Source: Cytophagales bacterium
GTDB lineage: Bacteria; Bacteroidota; Bacteroidia; Cytophagales; Thermoflexibacteraceae
Assembly: GCA_004294445.1 (NCBI GenBank)
Contig: REAZ01000033.1
Coordinates: 1 to 49,299 of the forward strand
Direction of reading: 5' to 3'
DNA: 49,299 bases
The notes under the pieces were generated by a model. That model was not told where the DNA came from. It searched no databases and saw only the letters and a list, made by a program, of their open reading frames with translations. Numbering within the stretch: position 1 is the first letter of the stretch; each line of letters starts with the position of its first letter. The position numbers were made by a program, and so were the translations under genes. Positions 33,946-42,778 of the stretch are shown here, one piece after another.

Positions 33946-34467
33946 TTAAGAAGTTTTGCCCATATAAGAGAGCCACAAAAGTAGGTCTTTTACCGACAAA
34001 TTTGCCCCACTAATAGTCAGGTGGGCTTGCTTGTAAAAGTCAATTCTTTGATTATATTTTTCTGTAATCTGCGTAAGCAAATCTTCTGGTTTTGTGTTGA
34101 GGAGCGGGCGAGTATTAGATTCTTTGGAAAGACGTTTGGCTATAATATCCAAAGGGACATCTAAGTAGATAGAAAAGCCACTTTCTTTGATTACCTCCAT
34201 ATTATCAAAAAAGCAAGGAGTTCCTCCTCCTAAGGCGATGACGGTGCGCGTGAAAGTAGTAGTTTGTAGCAGTATCTTTTGCTCTATTTGTCGGAAATAT
34301 TCCTCTCCATAGATAGCAAAAATCTCATTAATTGTATGTCTTTCATGCAGAGTTATTAGCTCATCTAAATCTATAAAATGAAAATCTATCTCCTTAGCTA
34401 ACTGTTTAGCAAGGGTGCTTTTGCCGCTACCGGGCATACCAAGGAGATAGATACGGTCTATAGGCAT
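33946..34467 (-). CDS. aroK: shikimate kinase
   Basis: The 173-residue kinase phosphorylates shikimate with ATP in the chorismate pathway. It has Walker A GMPGSGKST (10-18), the shikimate-binding DLDELI, the GGGTPC loop, and the lid arginine in RPLL. It is cytoplasmic and of normal length. Its ATG overlaps the stop of the SPOR-protein gene by one base (TAATG), so the two are coupled although their roles are unrelated. Confidence 0.95.
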   Translation of the reverse strand: MPIDRIYLLGMPGSGKSTLAKQLAKEIDFHFIDLDELITLHERHTINEIFAIYGEEYFRQIEQKILLQTTTFTRTVIALGGGTPCFFDNMEVIKESGFSIYLDVPLDIIAKRLSKESNTRPLLNTKPEDLLTQITEKYNQRIDFYKQAHLTISGANLSVKDLLLWLSYMGKTS

Positions 34468-35576
34468 TAATCTGTAACTGAATAACGTTGGCTAAAATCT
34501 CTAAGTGAAGACTTCACACCAATTTTTTTGAGTTTTTGCTCGTCAGGTTGTCCTTCTAATTTATCGTCATAGTTGCCTACTAACACATAATAATAGAGTT
34601 TTTTATTGTATTGGTCAGGCAAAAGAAATACATCAGTAAACTTCCTACTGCGCAATTCTTCGCAAAATTTGAGTGCGCCCTCTACATCTGCATACTTGTC
34701 TATTTGTAAGGAAAACTTACTTTTTTCCACTTTTTCTCCGTTCAGGTTGTAAAGGAAAGTTTCTTTTGGGTCAAAAGGAATGATAGGTTCTTTTGAAACT
34801 ACTGTTTCTACTACCTTGCCCTCTCCACCTTTGAGCGGAATCATCCAATCTTGCTGCAAAACTTCAAATTCTGTTACCTCATTGTCGCCTTTTGCAAGAA
34901 TGTAATATCCTTGTCCTGTCTTGTTTTTTAGCTGACTTGTAGCTCCCAAGCCAATAGTATAGGCTGTAATAGTATAGGTAAAATCGTCAGATTTAGCAGC
35001 TTTTCCCGTATTATCGGCTTCTTTGGGCATCACCCTCACAAAATCCATAATACCATCAAAGTTATAATCTCCGAAGGAATCCTTGCCCCCGTGAATACTT
35101 GCAAAAGAAGTTTGCACTATCTGTTTTGCATTAGTAATATCAAACAGATTATAGCATTTATAGTTGCAGGCATTACCCGCACAGTCATCTCTGAGGCTTA
35201 CCAAAACCAAATATTTCTTTCCCAGATAAGCAAACTCATAAATGTCTAAAAAATTACTTGTGCTTTGCCTGAAGGCTTTTTCCACATCACAATAAAAAGA
35301 AAACCGTTGGCTATTCAGATAGACTCCTGTAGAACCTCCCGCCTCCTTATTCTTAGCGTTTACAAAGTACAACCGCATTGCTACCGATGCATTATTGTAG
35401 GTAGTAAAGGTGGTATCTTTTGCTTCCTTCACCCCTGCGGCGGTAGGCTGCTTACCTTTACTTATCTGTTCCTGAGTAAGCTTACCCAAGGTATATCTGT
35501 TATCACCTTTGCCAAATTGGGCGTGGCATAGTTGGGCGATAAAAATAAGAAAAAATGAAATTGTTAAAATTCTCAT
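34467..35576 (-). CDS. secreted SPOR-domain protein
   Basis: A 369-residue protein with a signal peptide (ILTISFFLIFIAQLCHAQ). Residues ~55-245 form a beta-rich region of unknown family with cysteines in DDCAGNACNYKC. The last ~85 residues (from KSKFSLQIDKYADVEGA to the end) have the pattern of a SPOR domain, which binds denuded peptidoglycan glycan strands at division or turnover sites: FxLQIxxY, ...FCEELRSRKF, YYYVLVGNY. It is probably periplasmic. aroK follows with a one-base overlap. Confidence 0.75.
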   Translation of the reverse strand: MRILTISFFLIFIAQLCHAQFGKGDNRYTLGKLTQEQISKGKQPTAAGVKEAKDTTFTTYNNASVAMRLYFVNAKNKEAGGSTGVYLNSQRFSFYCDVEKAFRQSTSNFLDIYEFAYLGKKYLVLVSLRDDCAGNACNYKCYNLFDITNAKQIVQTSFASIHGGKDSFGDYNFDGIMDFVRVMPKEADNTGKAAKSDDFTYTITAYTIGLGATSQLKNKTGQGYYILAKGDNEVTEFEVLQQDWMIPLKGGEGKVVETVVSKEPIIPFDPKETFLYNLNGEKVEKSKFSLQIDKYADVEGALKFCEELRSRKFTDVFLLPDQYNKKLYYYVLVGNYDDKLEGQPDEQKLKKIGVKSSLRDFSQRYSVTD

Positions 35577-35807
35577 ACAGCGTATAATTAATATCTGTTT
35601 ATATCATATACAAAATTAAATAAATATTTTGTGAGAACGTACAAAAATCGAGCAAAAATCAAAATAGTGTATATCTTATTTTTTTGAAAACGCTTTATGT
35701 GCCACTTATTCCGAGCCATATTTCAAAACTTTAAGCGTCTATCTCTGCCCATAAAAGTAGAGCAGTATATTATTTTTTAATTTGGCAATTTAAAATTACA
35801 AATAAAC
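35577..35807. other. AT-rich intergenic stretch upstream of tRNA-Leu
   Basis: No gene, hairpin or repeat is evident in these bases; the divergent SPOR-gene promoter probably lies here but I cannot point to a clear -7 element. Confidence 0.4.
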
Positions 35808-35838
35808 TTGGTTTTTTAAAAAATAAGTATTAGTTTTG
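35808..35838 (+). promoter_or_regulatory. promoter of tRNA-Leu
   Basis: TTG (35808-35810), 20 bases, then TAGTTTTG (35831-35838): a full match to the Bacteroidota consensus with ideal spacing, 41 bases before the tRNA. Confidence 0.7.
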
Positions 35839-35879
35839 CACCGCTTTTAAGTACAATATGTATTTGAAAAGTGAAAAAT

Positions 35880-35959
35880 GCGGGCGTGGCGAAATTGGCA
35901 GACGCACTAGACTTAGGATCTAGCGGGCAACCATGGGGGTTCAAGTCCCTCCGCCCGTA
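35880..35959 (+). tRNA. tRNA-Leu (anticodon UAG)
   Basis: A full cloverleaf can be drawn. Acceptor GCGGGCG pairs with CGCCCGT; the D arm is GCG...CGC; the anticodon arm is CTAGA-CTTAGGA-TCTAG, with anticodon TAG reading CUN leucine codons; an 11-base variable region follows; the T arm is GGGGG-TTCAAGT-CCCTC. The discriminator is A (35959), correct for leucine. The variable region is short for a class II tRNA. CCA is not encoded. Confidence 0.95.
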
Positions 35960-35979
35960 CTTCTTTCTTTGAATAAATT

Positions 35980-36013
35980 AAAGTCCTCAACTTTCAATAG
36001 TTGGGGCTTTTTA
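35980..36013 (+). terminator. terminator after tRNA-Leu
   Basis: AAAGTCCTCAACT and AGTTGGGGCTTT pair with one bulge around a 6-base loop, followed by a T run, 20 bases after the tRNA. Confidence 0.75.
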
Positions 36014-36139
36014 TTCTTATAATGAGGTGAAGGCAGAAAGTTGGTTTTACTAAACTTTGATAAAAGTGATAGGAAATCTGTAAACTTATCAAATAATAGA
36101 TATTTTTTATTGAACGTTAAACTTTAAACACTAAGTACG

Positions 36140-37513
36140 TTGGAAGTAACATTAGAAAAAAATGCAGAGGTGCTCGAAGCCTATGTAACAGTAAAAGTAA
36201 ATGAAAGTGATTATCAAGAAAAATACGATAAGAAACTGAAAGAATATGCCAAGAAAGCCTTTGTGAAAGGGTTCAGGCAAGGAAAAGTCCCTCCAATGGT
36301 CATCAAAAAGCTATACGGAAAAGCCATCAAAGTAGAAGAGATAAATCAGATAGCTTCTGACTCTCTGTACAACTACTTGCGTGATGGGAATATTCAGATT
36401 TTTGGTAGCCCTATGATTGCCATAGAGAAAATGGCTAAAATTGACTGGGATAACCATAGTGAGTTTGAGTTTGTTTACGAAATAGGTTTGCAACCAGACA
36501 TTTCTTTCCAATTTGATAGCAACTTTGCCATTACCGAATACGAAGTACAAATAGACGATACCGACCTAAAAAACTATACTACTAACTTGTTGGAAAGGTT
36601 TGCGGACTATGCTGAAAAAGAAGAAGCAGACTTAGCCTCTGATGTTTGGGGCAGGTTCATTCCTACAAGCGAGGAAGTATTGCACATGGGCGACAAAGAA
36701 TTTACCAAAGGAAAAGAGTTTTTCGGGATTATAGATTTGGACGCAATTAGTGAAGCTAATCAGTCTTTGTTTCTTGGGAAAAAAGTTGGTGATGTAGTTA
36801 CTTTTGATTTGCGTACTGTTTTCCCTACAGACGAGGAGTTATCTTCTTTTGTGAGGTATTCGGAAGAAGAAGTCAAAGACATCAAAGGAGAGGTAGTCTA
36901 TACAATTAATTCTATTTCAACCAGAACAATGCCTGAGCTAAATCAGGATACTTTTAATAAAGTATTTGGTGAGAATACGGGTATCAATAGTTTGGAAGAG
37001 TTTAATGCAAAGGTAACACAAGTGCTGCAGCAAAGATATGCTATCTCTGCAAGGTTAGAAACTTTGCTTAGTTTTGTGCAGCAACTTACTGAAAAAGCGG
37101 AACTTACTTTGCCAAATGCCTTCCTAAGAAGGTGGTTAGTTACGCAAAACGAGAATAAAAATATAGATGACGAAAGCTATGAAAACTTCCTAAAAGGCTT
37201 GCATACGCAGTTGGTCATTGATAAGTTGAGCCAGCAAAACGAGATAAGTGTGAATGAGGAGGAGTTGAGAAATTATACAAAAGAAGTACAGATATTAAAC
37301 TTGTTTTCAATGGGCTTCTTGACAGGTATTACTAACGAAACAGTACTTGACTTGTTCGTAAATAGATATTTTGAAGATGAAAAAAATGAACAAACGTTAA
37401 TGAATTTTGAAAGAAATATCAAGGCTTCTAAATTGTTGGACATTAACAAAGACAAAATTACCGTAGAAAAAATAGTGCTTTCTGGAAAAGAATTTGACTT
37501 AAAAATCAAATAA
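36140..37513 (+). CDS. tig: trigger factor
   Basis: The 457-residue ribosome-bound chaperone. The N-terminal domain has the ribosome-docking signature KGFRQGKVP (43-51). The central PPIase region (~150-250) is degenerate, as is usual in Bacteroidota, and a long C-terminal helical chaperone domain follows. The start is a TTG at 36140: the protein begins EVTLEKN as in relatives, an in-frame TAA lies 15 bases upstream, and no ATG or GTG is available near. It stands alone with its own terminator. Confidence 0.92.
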   Translation: MEVTLEKNAEVLEAYVTVKVNESDYQEKYDKKLKEYAKKAFVKGFRQGKVPPMVIKKLYGKAIKVEEINQIASDSLYNYLRDGNIQIFGSPMIAIEKMAKIDWDNHSEFEFVYEIGLQPDISFQFDSNFAITEYEVQIDDTDLKNYTTNLLERFADYAEKEEADLASDVWGRFIPTSEEVLHMGDKEFTKGKEFFGIIDLDAISEANQSLFLGKKVGDVVTFDLRTVFPTDEELSSFVRYSEEEVKDIKGEVVYTINSISTRTMPELNQDTFNKVFGENTGINSLEEFNAKVTQVLQQRYAISARLETLLSFVQQLTEKAELTLPNAFLRRWLVTQNENKNIDDESYENFLKGLHTQLVIDKLSQQNEISVNEEELRNYTKEVQILNLFSMGFLTGITNETVLDLFVNRYFEDEKNEQTLMNFERNIKASKLLDINKDKITVEKIVLSGKEFDLKIK

Positions 37514-37536
37514 GTGCTATTGGTCTAAGAAAAAAT

Positions 37537-37577
37537 AAAAAAAGCGAGTGAGTCTATCAGATTCGCTCGCTTTTTTT
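37537..37577 (+). terminator. terminator after tig
   Basis: AAAAAAAGCGAGTGA and TTCGCTCGCTTTTTTT pair over about 14 positions around an 11-base loop, followed by T. It may also serve the MerR gene from the other side. Confidence 0.8.
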
Positions 37578-37614
37578 GTGAAATAAAACCAAACCTCTTC
37601 CCGAAACATAAGCA

Positions 37615-38520
37615 TTAGTTGAATGGGTCTCTCCCTGCTTTTAGCTCATCTAAAATAGCAATAAGATCTTGAATTTGATTAATAATTGTTATATTCTCTG
37701 TTACGGTCAAATCCTGTCCAACTACCTGATAACCACTTAATAAGAAATGAGTATCAGTAAATTGCTCTCCTAAATATGTTACATATTCTTGGATATTTTC
37801 TGTACTTGGCGTAGCTGTGATAATAGAAGCAATAAAATCGGGCTTGTGAATTTGGTGAACATCATAGAGGTCTTTTAGCGGCAGGCTTTGCCCCAAATAA
37901 ATCACTTTATTACCCCTCGATTTGATGAGATAATAGCAAAATAACAATCCAATTTCGTGTAATTCTCCGTCGGGAAGATAGAGCATGAATTTCTTTGGAT
38001 TAGTTCGGTTTGGCTCGAACTGTCCATCTATAGCTACGATTAGTTTTTGCCTAATAAGATTCGTAATAAAATGCTCTTGGGCGGGATTGACAGCGTCAGT
38101 AGTCCATAAAGCACCTATTCTCACCAAAAAAGGATAAATAATCATAATCATTGTTTTCTCGAATCCGTACTGCATGATATTAGTAGCAATGATTTTTTCG
38201 AAAGAATCTTCGTCTAAATCAATCATAGTTACTGTAAGTGCATTTATTTGGTCTTCGTAGCTACTCGTCTTGTTAATTGTTTCTCTCACTTTCTCATATA
38301 CTTCCTCGCGCGTCATGCCTGCAATCTTAGAAATTTTGAATCCATGATTATTAAGCAAGGAAATATTAAGCATAAGTTTGAGCTGGTCAGCTTCATACAA
38401 ACGGATATTAGTATCGGTACGAGCAGGCTTAATAATGTCGTAGCGCTGCTCCCACATTCTAATCGTATGCGCCTTTATACCCGTTAAGTGTTCTAAATCT
38501 TTGATAGAATAATAACCCAC
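37615..38520 (-). CDS. MerR-family regulator with cobalamin-binding domain (CarH/LitR-like)
   Basis: A 301-residue regulator. Residues 1-70 are a MerR winged helix (YSIKDLEHLTGIKAHTIRMW). Residues ~85-165 form the four-helix cap with the motif W139-x9-E149-H150. Residues ~176-290 are a B12-binding Rossmann fold with E186-x-H188-x-x-G191. W-x9-EH plus ExHxxG is the set that binds adenosylcobalamin in the light sensor CarH, with both histidines kept. It lies next to a divergent small gene at 38725; no carotenoid gene is in the window. DNA binding in the dark and release in light is the family model, inferred here. Confidence 0.88.
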   Translation of the reverse strand: MGYYSIKDLEHLTGIKAHTIRMWEQRYDIIKPARTDTNIRLYEADQLKLMLNISLLNNHGFKISKIAGMTREEVYEKVRETINKTSSYEDQINALTVTMIDLDEDSFEKIIATNIMQYGFEKTMIMIIYPFLVRIGALWTTDAVNPAQEHFITNLIRQKLIVAIDGQFEPNRTNPKKFMLYLPDGELHEIGLLFCYYLIKSRGNKVIYLGQSLPLKDLYDVHQIHKPDFIASIITATPSTENIQEYVTYLGEQFTDTHFLLSGYQVVGQDLTVTENITIINQIQDLIAILDELKAGRDPFN

Positions 38521-38724
38521 TGTCGTATTGTTTGATTAAAATGTAAAAAATGTTTAGACTTTATATTAAATTATTAAACACTCTTCTGAAACTCGATAAC
38601 ATTCCATTTTGTTTTACTTTTTTTTTGTTATTAGCTTGTTTTTTGAGAATAAAGTTCGAAATTAGCAAAATCAAAGCTACAATGTTAGCAACGTACAAAC
38701 GAAAATTATTTTATAGCAAAAATC

Positions 38725-38994
38725 ATGGAAGAACTTATCAAGAAAATTGCCTCGCAAGTAGGCATTACCGAAGAGCAGGCGAAGGCTGCTGTAAACCAAA
38801 CAATGAGTTACCTAAAGAGTGGTGATGCACTGAAGGAAACTTTTGCTGAATGGAAAGAAGATGCAGGTGAAAAATTTGCAGAAATTCAAGAAGAAGCAGC
38901 AGAAAAGCTCGAAGACCTCAAAGAAGGAGCTACAGGCTTGTTCAACAAGGTTAAAGGAATGTTTGATGACAAAGACGAACCGAAAAAAGCCTAA
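38725..38994 (+). CDS. small helical protein, unknown function
   Basis: An 89-residue protein. The N-terminal part (ELIKKIASQVGITEEQAKAAVNQ) looks like the helical start of DUF2267/DUF2780-type small proteins; the rest (EDAGEKFAEIQEEAAEKLEDL) is an amphipathic coiled coil like those of stress or hydrophilin proteins, ending in a charged tail. No signal peptide. It is divergent from the CarH-like regulator, 204 bases apart, and could be its target. Confidence 0.7.
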   Translation: MEELIKKIASQVGITEEQAKAAVNQTMSYLKSGDALKETFAEWKEDAGEKFAEIQEEAAEKLEDLKEGATGLFNKVKGMFDDKDEPKKA

Positions 38995-39041
38995 GTAATC
39001 CAAAAAACGTTATAAAGTTATTTAAAACCTTATAATATTTG

Positions 39042-39080
39042 AACACACATCAAAATATGAAGTTTGGTGTGTGTTTTTTT
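39042..39080 (+). terminator. terminator after the small helical protein gene
   Basis: AACACACATCAAA / TTTGGTGTGTGTT form a 13-pair stem (one G-T pair) with an 8-base loop and a following T run. Confidence 0.8.
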
Positions 39081-39092
39081 GAGTAAAGATAC

Positions 39093-39100
39093 TAAATTTG
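39093..39100 (+). promoter_or_regulatory. probable -7 element of rpiB
   Basis: TAAATTTG matches TAnnTTTG and lies 23 bases before the rpiB ATG. It is 12 bases after the previous terminator. Confidence 0.45.
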
Positions 39101-39123
39101 GGGAAATTTTAATCAAATAAAAA

Positions 39124-39567
39124 ATGGATATAGTAGCCATAGGAAGCGATCATGCAGGTTTCCTCTATAAAAAAGAACTTATAGCGTTTCTTACATCTCT
39201 TCATTATGAAATAAAAGACTTTGGAACTTATAGCGAAGCATCCGCAGACTACCCCGATTTTGCCCACCCTTTGGCAGAAGGTGTAGCTAAAAATGAGTAT
39301 GCCTTTGGTATTCTGATTTGTGGTAGTGGGAACGGAGTAGCTATCACCGCTAACAAGCACGCAGGCATACGAGCTGCACTTTGTTGGAATGAAGAACTCG
39401 TTTCGCTCGCAAGAGAACACAATAACGCTAATGTAATTTGTCTGCCTTCTCGATTTATTTCGATAGATGACGCAAAAAAATTTGTAAAAACCTTTTTAAC
39501 TACTAATTTTGAGGGAGGAAGGCATCAGCGTAGGATTGCTAAAATTGATGCTTGTGCTACTTCCTAA
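39124..39567 (+). CDS. rpiB: ribose-5-phosphate isomerase B
   Basis: A 147-residue RpiB/LacA-family enzyme that interconverts ribose 5-phosphate and ribulose 5-phosphate. It shows GSDHAGF with Asp9 and His10, the SADYPDFA loop, and the catalytic Cys66 in ICGSGNGVAI; the nucleotide-like GIRAALCWNEE segment follows. It is cytoplasmic. ugd follows 76 bases downstream on the same strand and may have its own promoter. Confidence 0.95.
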   Translation: MDIVAIGSDHAGFLYKKELIAFLTSLHYEIKDFGTYSEASADYPDFAHPLAEGVAKNEYAFGILICGSGNGVAITANKHAGIRAALCWNEELVSLAREHNNANVICLPSRFISIDDAKKFVKTFLTTNFEGGRHQRRIAKIDACATS

Positions 39568-39643
39568 ACTTTAGAATTATAAACAGAAGTTCTCTATTCT
39601 AAAAATCAAACTTTACATTATTTTCTCAAAAAACAAAATAACT

Positions 39644-40957
39644 ATGAATTTAGCAGTCATTGGAACAGGGTATGTAGGCTTAGTATCAGGTACTTGCTTC
39701 GCCGAAACGGGTAATCAGGTGGTATGTGTGGATAATAATGCTACCAAAGTAGCTCGTCTGCAAAATGGTGAGATGCCTATTTATGAACCAGGATTAGAGG
39801 TTATTTTTAATAGAAACACAAAACAAGGCAGGCTAACTTTTACCACTGATATAGAAAGTGCTATCAAGGATGCAGAGGTTATCTTTTTGGCATTACCGAC
39901 CCCTCCGGGCGAAGACGGTTCAGCTGACCTTTCCTATGTATTGGGTGTAGCAGAGCAGCTCGGAAAAATAATGAAAGATTATAAGGTGATAGTAGATAAA
40001 AGCACTGTTCCTGTAGGCACAGCAGAAAAGGTGCATGAAGCAGTCGCCAAAAATGCCAAAGTTCCTTTTAATGTTGTATCAAACCCAGAATTTTTGAGAG
40101 AGGGAGTAGCAGTAGAAGACTTTTTGAAACCTGATAGAGTAGTAATTGGTACATCTTCCGATAGGGCAAGGGAAGTGATGCAGCGTTTGTATGAGCCTTT
40201 TGTCCGCCAAGGTAATCCTATTATTTTTATGGATGAGCGTTCTGCGGAAATGACCAAGTATGCTGGCAATTCCTATTTGGCGATGCGTATTAGCTTCATG
40301 AACGAGATAGCTAATCTATGTGAAAAAGTAGGGGCAAATGTCGACCATGTTCGCAGAGGTATTGGTAGCGATAAGCGCATTGGCAATCGTTTCTTATTCC
40401 CTGGTGTAGGTTACGGCGGCAGCTGTTTCCCAAAAGATGTCCAAGCACTTCATCAAACAGCAAAAGAGTATGATTATGATTTCCGTATTATCGACTCTGT
40501 CATGAAGGTAAACTATGACCAACGATATATTCTTGCTAGCAAAATCAAAGAATATTTTAACAATGATTTAAAGGGTAAAAAAATAGCTATTTGGGGCTTG
40601 GCTTTTAAGCCAAATACTGATGACATTAGAGAGGCCCCCGCACTTTATATCATAGATGAATTAATAAAAGCAGGAGCTATAGTATCTGCTTTTGACCCCG
40701 AAGCGATGGAAAATGTACGAAATCTTATGGGAGATAAAGTTTCCTTGACTTTTGGGCATTATGATACGCTTCACGGGGCGGATGCCTTGGCTATTATTAC
40801 AGAATGGAGTTTGTTCCGCACTCCTGATTTCAATAAAATGTCCCAATTAATGAAAAGCAAGGTTATTTTTGATGGCAGAAACTTGTATAGCGTAGAGGGA
40901 ATGGAAGAAATAGGCTGGTATTATAATAGTATAGGAAGACCTATTATCAACAAATAG
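39644..40957 (+). CDS. ugd: UDP-glucose 6-dehydrogenase
   Basis: The 437-residue enzyme oxidises UDP-glucose to UDP-glucuronate with two NAD+, for capsule and surface glycans. It has the NAD motif GTGYVGLV (7-14), the substrate segment NPEFLREG, and the catalytic Cys261 in GVGYGGSCFPKD; the C-terminal UDP-binding domain has WGLAFKPNTDDIREAP. It is cytoplasmic. doxX begins one base after its stop. No other capsule gene is in the window. Confidence 0.96.
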   Translation: MNLAVIGTGYVGLVSGTCFAETGNQVVCVDNNATKVARLQNGEMPIYEPGLEVIFNRNTKQGRLTFTTDIESAIKDAEVIFLALPTPPGEDGSADLSYVLGVAEQLGKIMKDYKVIVDKSTVPVGTAEKVHEAVAKNAKVPFNVVSNPEFLREGVAVEDFLKPDRVVIGTSSDRAREVMQRLYEPFVRQGNPIIFMDERSAEMTKYAGNSYLAMRISFMNEIANLCEKVGANVDHVRRGIGSDKRIGNRFLFPGVGYGGSCFPKDVQALHQTAKEYDYDFRIIDSVMKVNYDQRYILASKIKEYFNNDLKGKKIAIWGLAFKPNTDDIREAPALYIIDELIKAGAIVSAFDPEAMENVRNLMGDKVSLTFGHYDTLHGADALAIITEWSLFRTPDFNKMSQLMKSKVIFDGRNLYSVEGMEEIGWYYNSIGRPIINK

Positions 40958-40958
40958 A

Positions 40959-41384
40959 ATGTTCAAAAAACTGCTTCATATCGAACACGCCTCGCCACAG
41001 ACTGACGTAGGGCTGCTTGTATTACGGATAGCTTTCGGAGGACTCATGATGAGGTATGGCTGGCAAAAACTTGCTAACTTTTCTGAATATGCAAGTGGTT
41101 TTCTTAATTTTTTGTGGTTAGGTAGCGAAGTTTCTTTAGGGCTTGCTACTTTCGCAGAACTTTTTTGTGCATTTCTGATAGTAATAGGACTATTTACTCG
41201 CTGGGCTACTATGCCCCTAATTATCACTATGTTAGTTGCTTTTTTCCAAGCCCATGCAGACGATACTTTTGATGTAAAAGAGCATCCTTTGGTGTTTTTG
41301 TTCCCATATATAGCGTTGCTGATGGCGGGAGCGGGGAGGTTTTCAATAGACGGTGTATTATTTGGTATGCGTAGGAAATATTAA
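40959..41384 (+). CDS. DoxX-family membrane protein
   Basis: A 141-residue inner-membrane protein with four helices. The DoxX pattern is visible: VLRIAFGGLMMRYGWQKLANF, then LATFAELFCAFLIVIGLFTRWA, and HPLVFLFPYIALLMAGAGR near the end. Relatives are linked to thiol or sulfur redox and to surface-sugar steps, but no single function holds. It starts one base after ugd and must be cotranscribed. Confidence 0.88.
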   Translation: MFKKLLHIEHASPQTDVGLLVLRIAFGGLMMRYGWQKLANFSEYASGFLNFLWLGSEVSLGLATFAELFCAFLIVIGLFTRWATMPLIITMLVAFFQAHADDTFDVKEHPLVFLFPYIALLMAGAGRFSIDGVLFGMRRKY

Positions 41385-41439
41385 ATCAGCTTTGTCAAAA
41401 GTTTAAACCCGAAGCGGGAACACTTGACAAAGCTGATTT
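41383..41439. terminator. bidirectional terminator between doxX and pgk
   Basis: A perfect 16-bp stem AAATCAGCTTTGTCAA / TTGACAAAGCTGATTT with a loop that holds a second small hairpin (CCC-GAAGC-GGG). It lies between two convergent genes; its left arm begins inside the doxX stop codon. Confidence 0.85.
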
Positions 41440-41445
41440 TAACTT

Positions 41446-42630
41446 TTAGCTCAAAGCTGCTACGCCTGGAAGGATTTTGCCTTCCATAAGTTCAAGCAAA
41501 GCCCCGCCGCCTGTAGAAACATAAGAAACTTCATCAGCAAAGCCAAGTTGATTGACTGCCGCCGCCGAATCTCCACCGCCTATGAGAGAGAAACCACCAT
41601 TTTTAGTTGCTCTTACCACCGCTTTCGCTACTTCATTTGTTCCTTTTGCAAAGTTTGACATCTCAAAAACGCCCATAGGTCCATTCCAAAGAATTGTTTT
41701 TGAGTTTTCTATCACACTGCTGTATGCCCTAATTGCCTCATCTCCAATATCTAAGCCCATGTAGTCATCACTGATATTCATACTATCTTCTACCTTGCAA
41801 TTTGCCTCATTAGAAAAGCTATCCGCCACAACTGAGTCTTTTGGCAATAAAAGATTCACACCCTTCTCTTTAGCTTTTTGCACCAAAGTTCTTGCAAGTT
41901 CCAATCGTTCCTCTTCCACCAATGACTTGCCAATAGCACCGCCCGCAGCCTTCATAAAAGTATATGCCATGCCGCCGCCAATAATCAAATTATCTACCTT
42001 GTCTAAGAGATTTTCGATAATGAGGATTTTATCTGAGATTTTTGCACCACCCATGATAGCCGTAAACGGTTTTTGAGGATTTAGCATAATTTTATTGCCG
42101 TTATCTACTTCAGCTTGCATCAAATAACCACATATTCTGTCTGTAAAAAACTGAGCAGCAATAGTAGTAGAACCATGCGCCCTATGAGCAGTCCCAAAAG
42201 CATCATTTACATAGACATCGCCAAGTTGGGCTAATTTCTTAGAAAACTCCTCATCTCCTTTTTCTTCTTCCTTATAAAACCTCAAATTTTCTAATAATAA
42301 AACTTCACCTGCCTGCAAACCACCTGCAAGTTCCGTAGCACTACTTCCGATGCAGTCATCAGCAAATTTGACAGGTCGCCCCAATAAGTTGCTGAGGTGG
42401 TCAACTAAGTGCTTCAAAGAAAATTTTTCTTCATATCCTCCTTTTGGTCTGCCTAAGTGCGACATAAGGATAGCAGCCCCCCCTTCTCCGAGTATTTTAT
42501 TGATCGTAGGCAAAGCAGCAGTCATACGGCTATCGTCAGTGATATGATAAGCCTTATCCAAAGGCACATTAAAATCGACCCTAATGAGTGCTTTTTTTCC
42601 TTTGAAATTGTAATCATTCAAATATTTCAT
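41446..42630 (-). CDS. pgk: phosphoglycerate kinase
   Basis: The 394-residue glycolytic enzyme transfers phosphate from 1,3-bisphosphoglycerate to ADP. It opens with [12 protein letters not shown] (substrate site), then the [10 protein letters not shown] loop, ENLRFY, a central GGGMAYTF, and near the end [10 protein letters not shown] and [10 protein letters not shown] (nucleotide loop). It is cytoplasmic, full length and alone in its unit, with a promoter at 42675-42707. Confidence 0.97.
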   Translation of the reverse strand: MKYLNDYNFKGKKALIRVDFNVPLDKAYHITDDSRMTAALPTINKILGEGGAAILMSHLGRPKGGYEEKFSLKHLVDHLSNLLGRPVKFADDCIGSSATELAGGLQAGEVLLLENLRFYKEEEKGDEEFSKKLAQLGDVYVNDAFGTAHRAHGSTTIAAQFFTDRICGYLMQAEVDNGNKIMLNPQKPFTAIMGGAKISDKILIIENLLDKVDNLIIGGGMAYTFMKAAGGAIGKSLVEEERLELARTLVQKAKEKGVNLLLPKDSVVADSFSNEANCKVEDSMNISDDYMGLDIGDEAIRAYSSVIENSKTILWNGPMGVFEMSNFAKGTNEVAKAVVRATKNGGFSLIGGGDSAAAVNQLGFADEVSYVSTGGGALLELMEGKILPGVAALS

Positions 42631-42674
42631 TGGTAATGAATTAGTTTAAAGTTTTTGAATCTTATCCTTGCCCT

Positions 42675-42707
42675 CAAAGATACGAAAAATTGCAAAAATT
42701 TGCACAA
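42675..42707 (-). promoter_or_regulatory. probable promoter of pgk
   Basis: Read on the minus strand: TTG (42707-42705), 22 bases, TATCTTTG (42682-42675), a full match to TAnnTTTG. The leader to the pgk ATG is about 38 bases. Confidence 0.5.
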
Positions 42708-42778
42708 AGGAATCGAGATATAAAAAAATGCAGTCGTCACATATCATCTTGGTTGCTTTTTTTATCAGGAATACTATT

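Noticed and set aside
38551..38580. TGTTTA-N18-TAAACA inverted repeat as a definite operator of the CarH-like regulator
   Set aside because: Only six bases per arm in very AT-rich DNA; kept as a hint in the finding, not as a feature.
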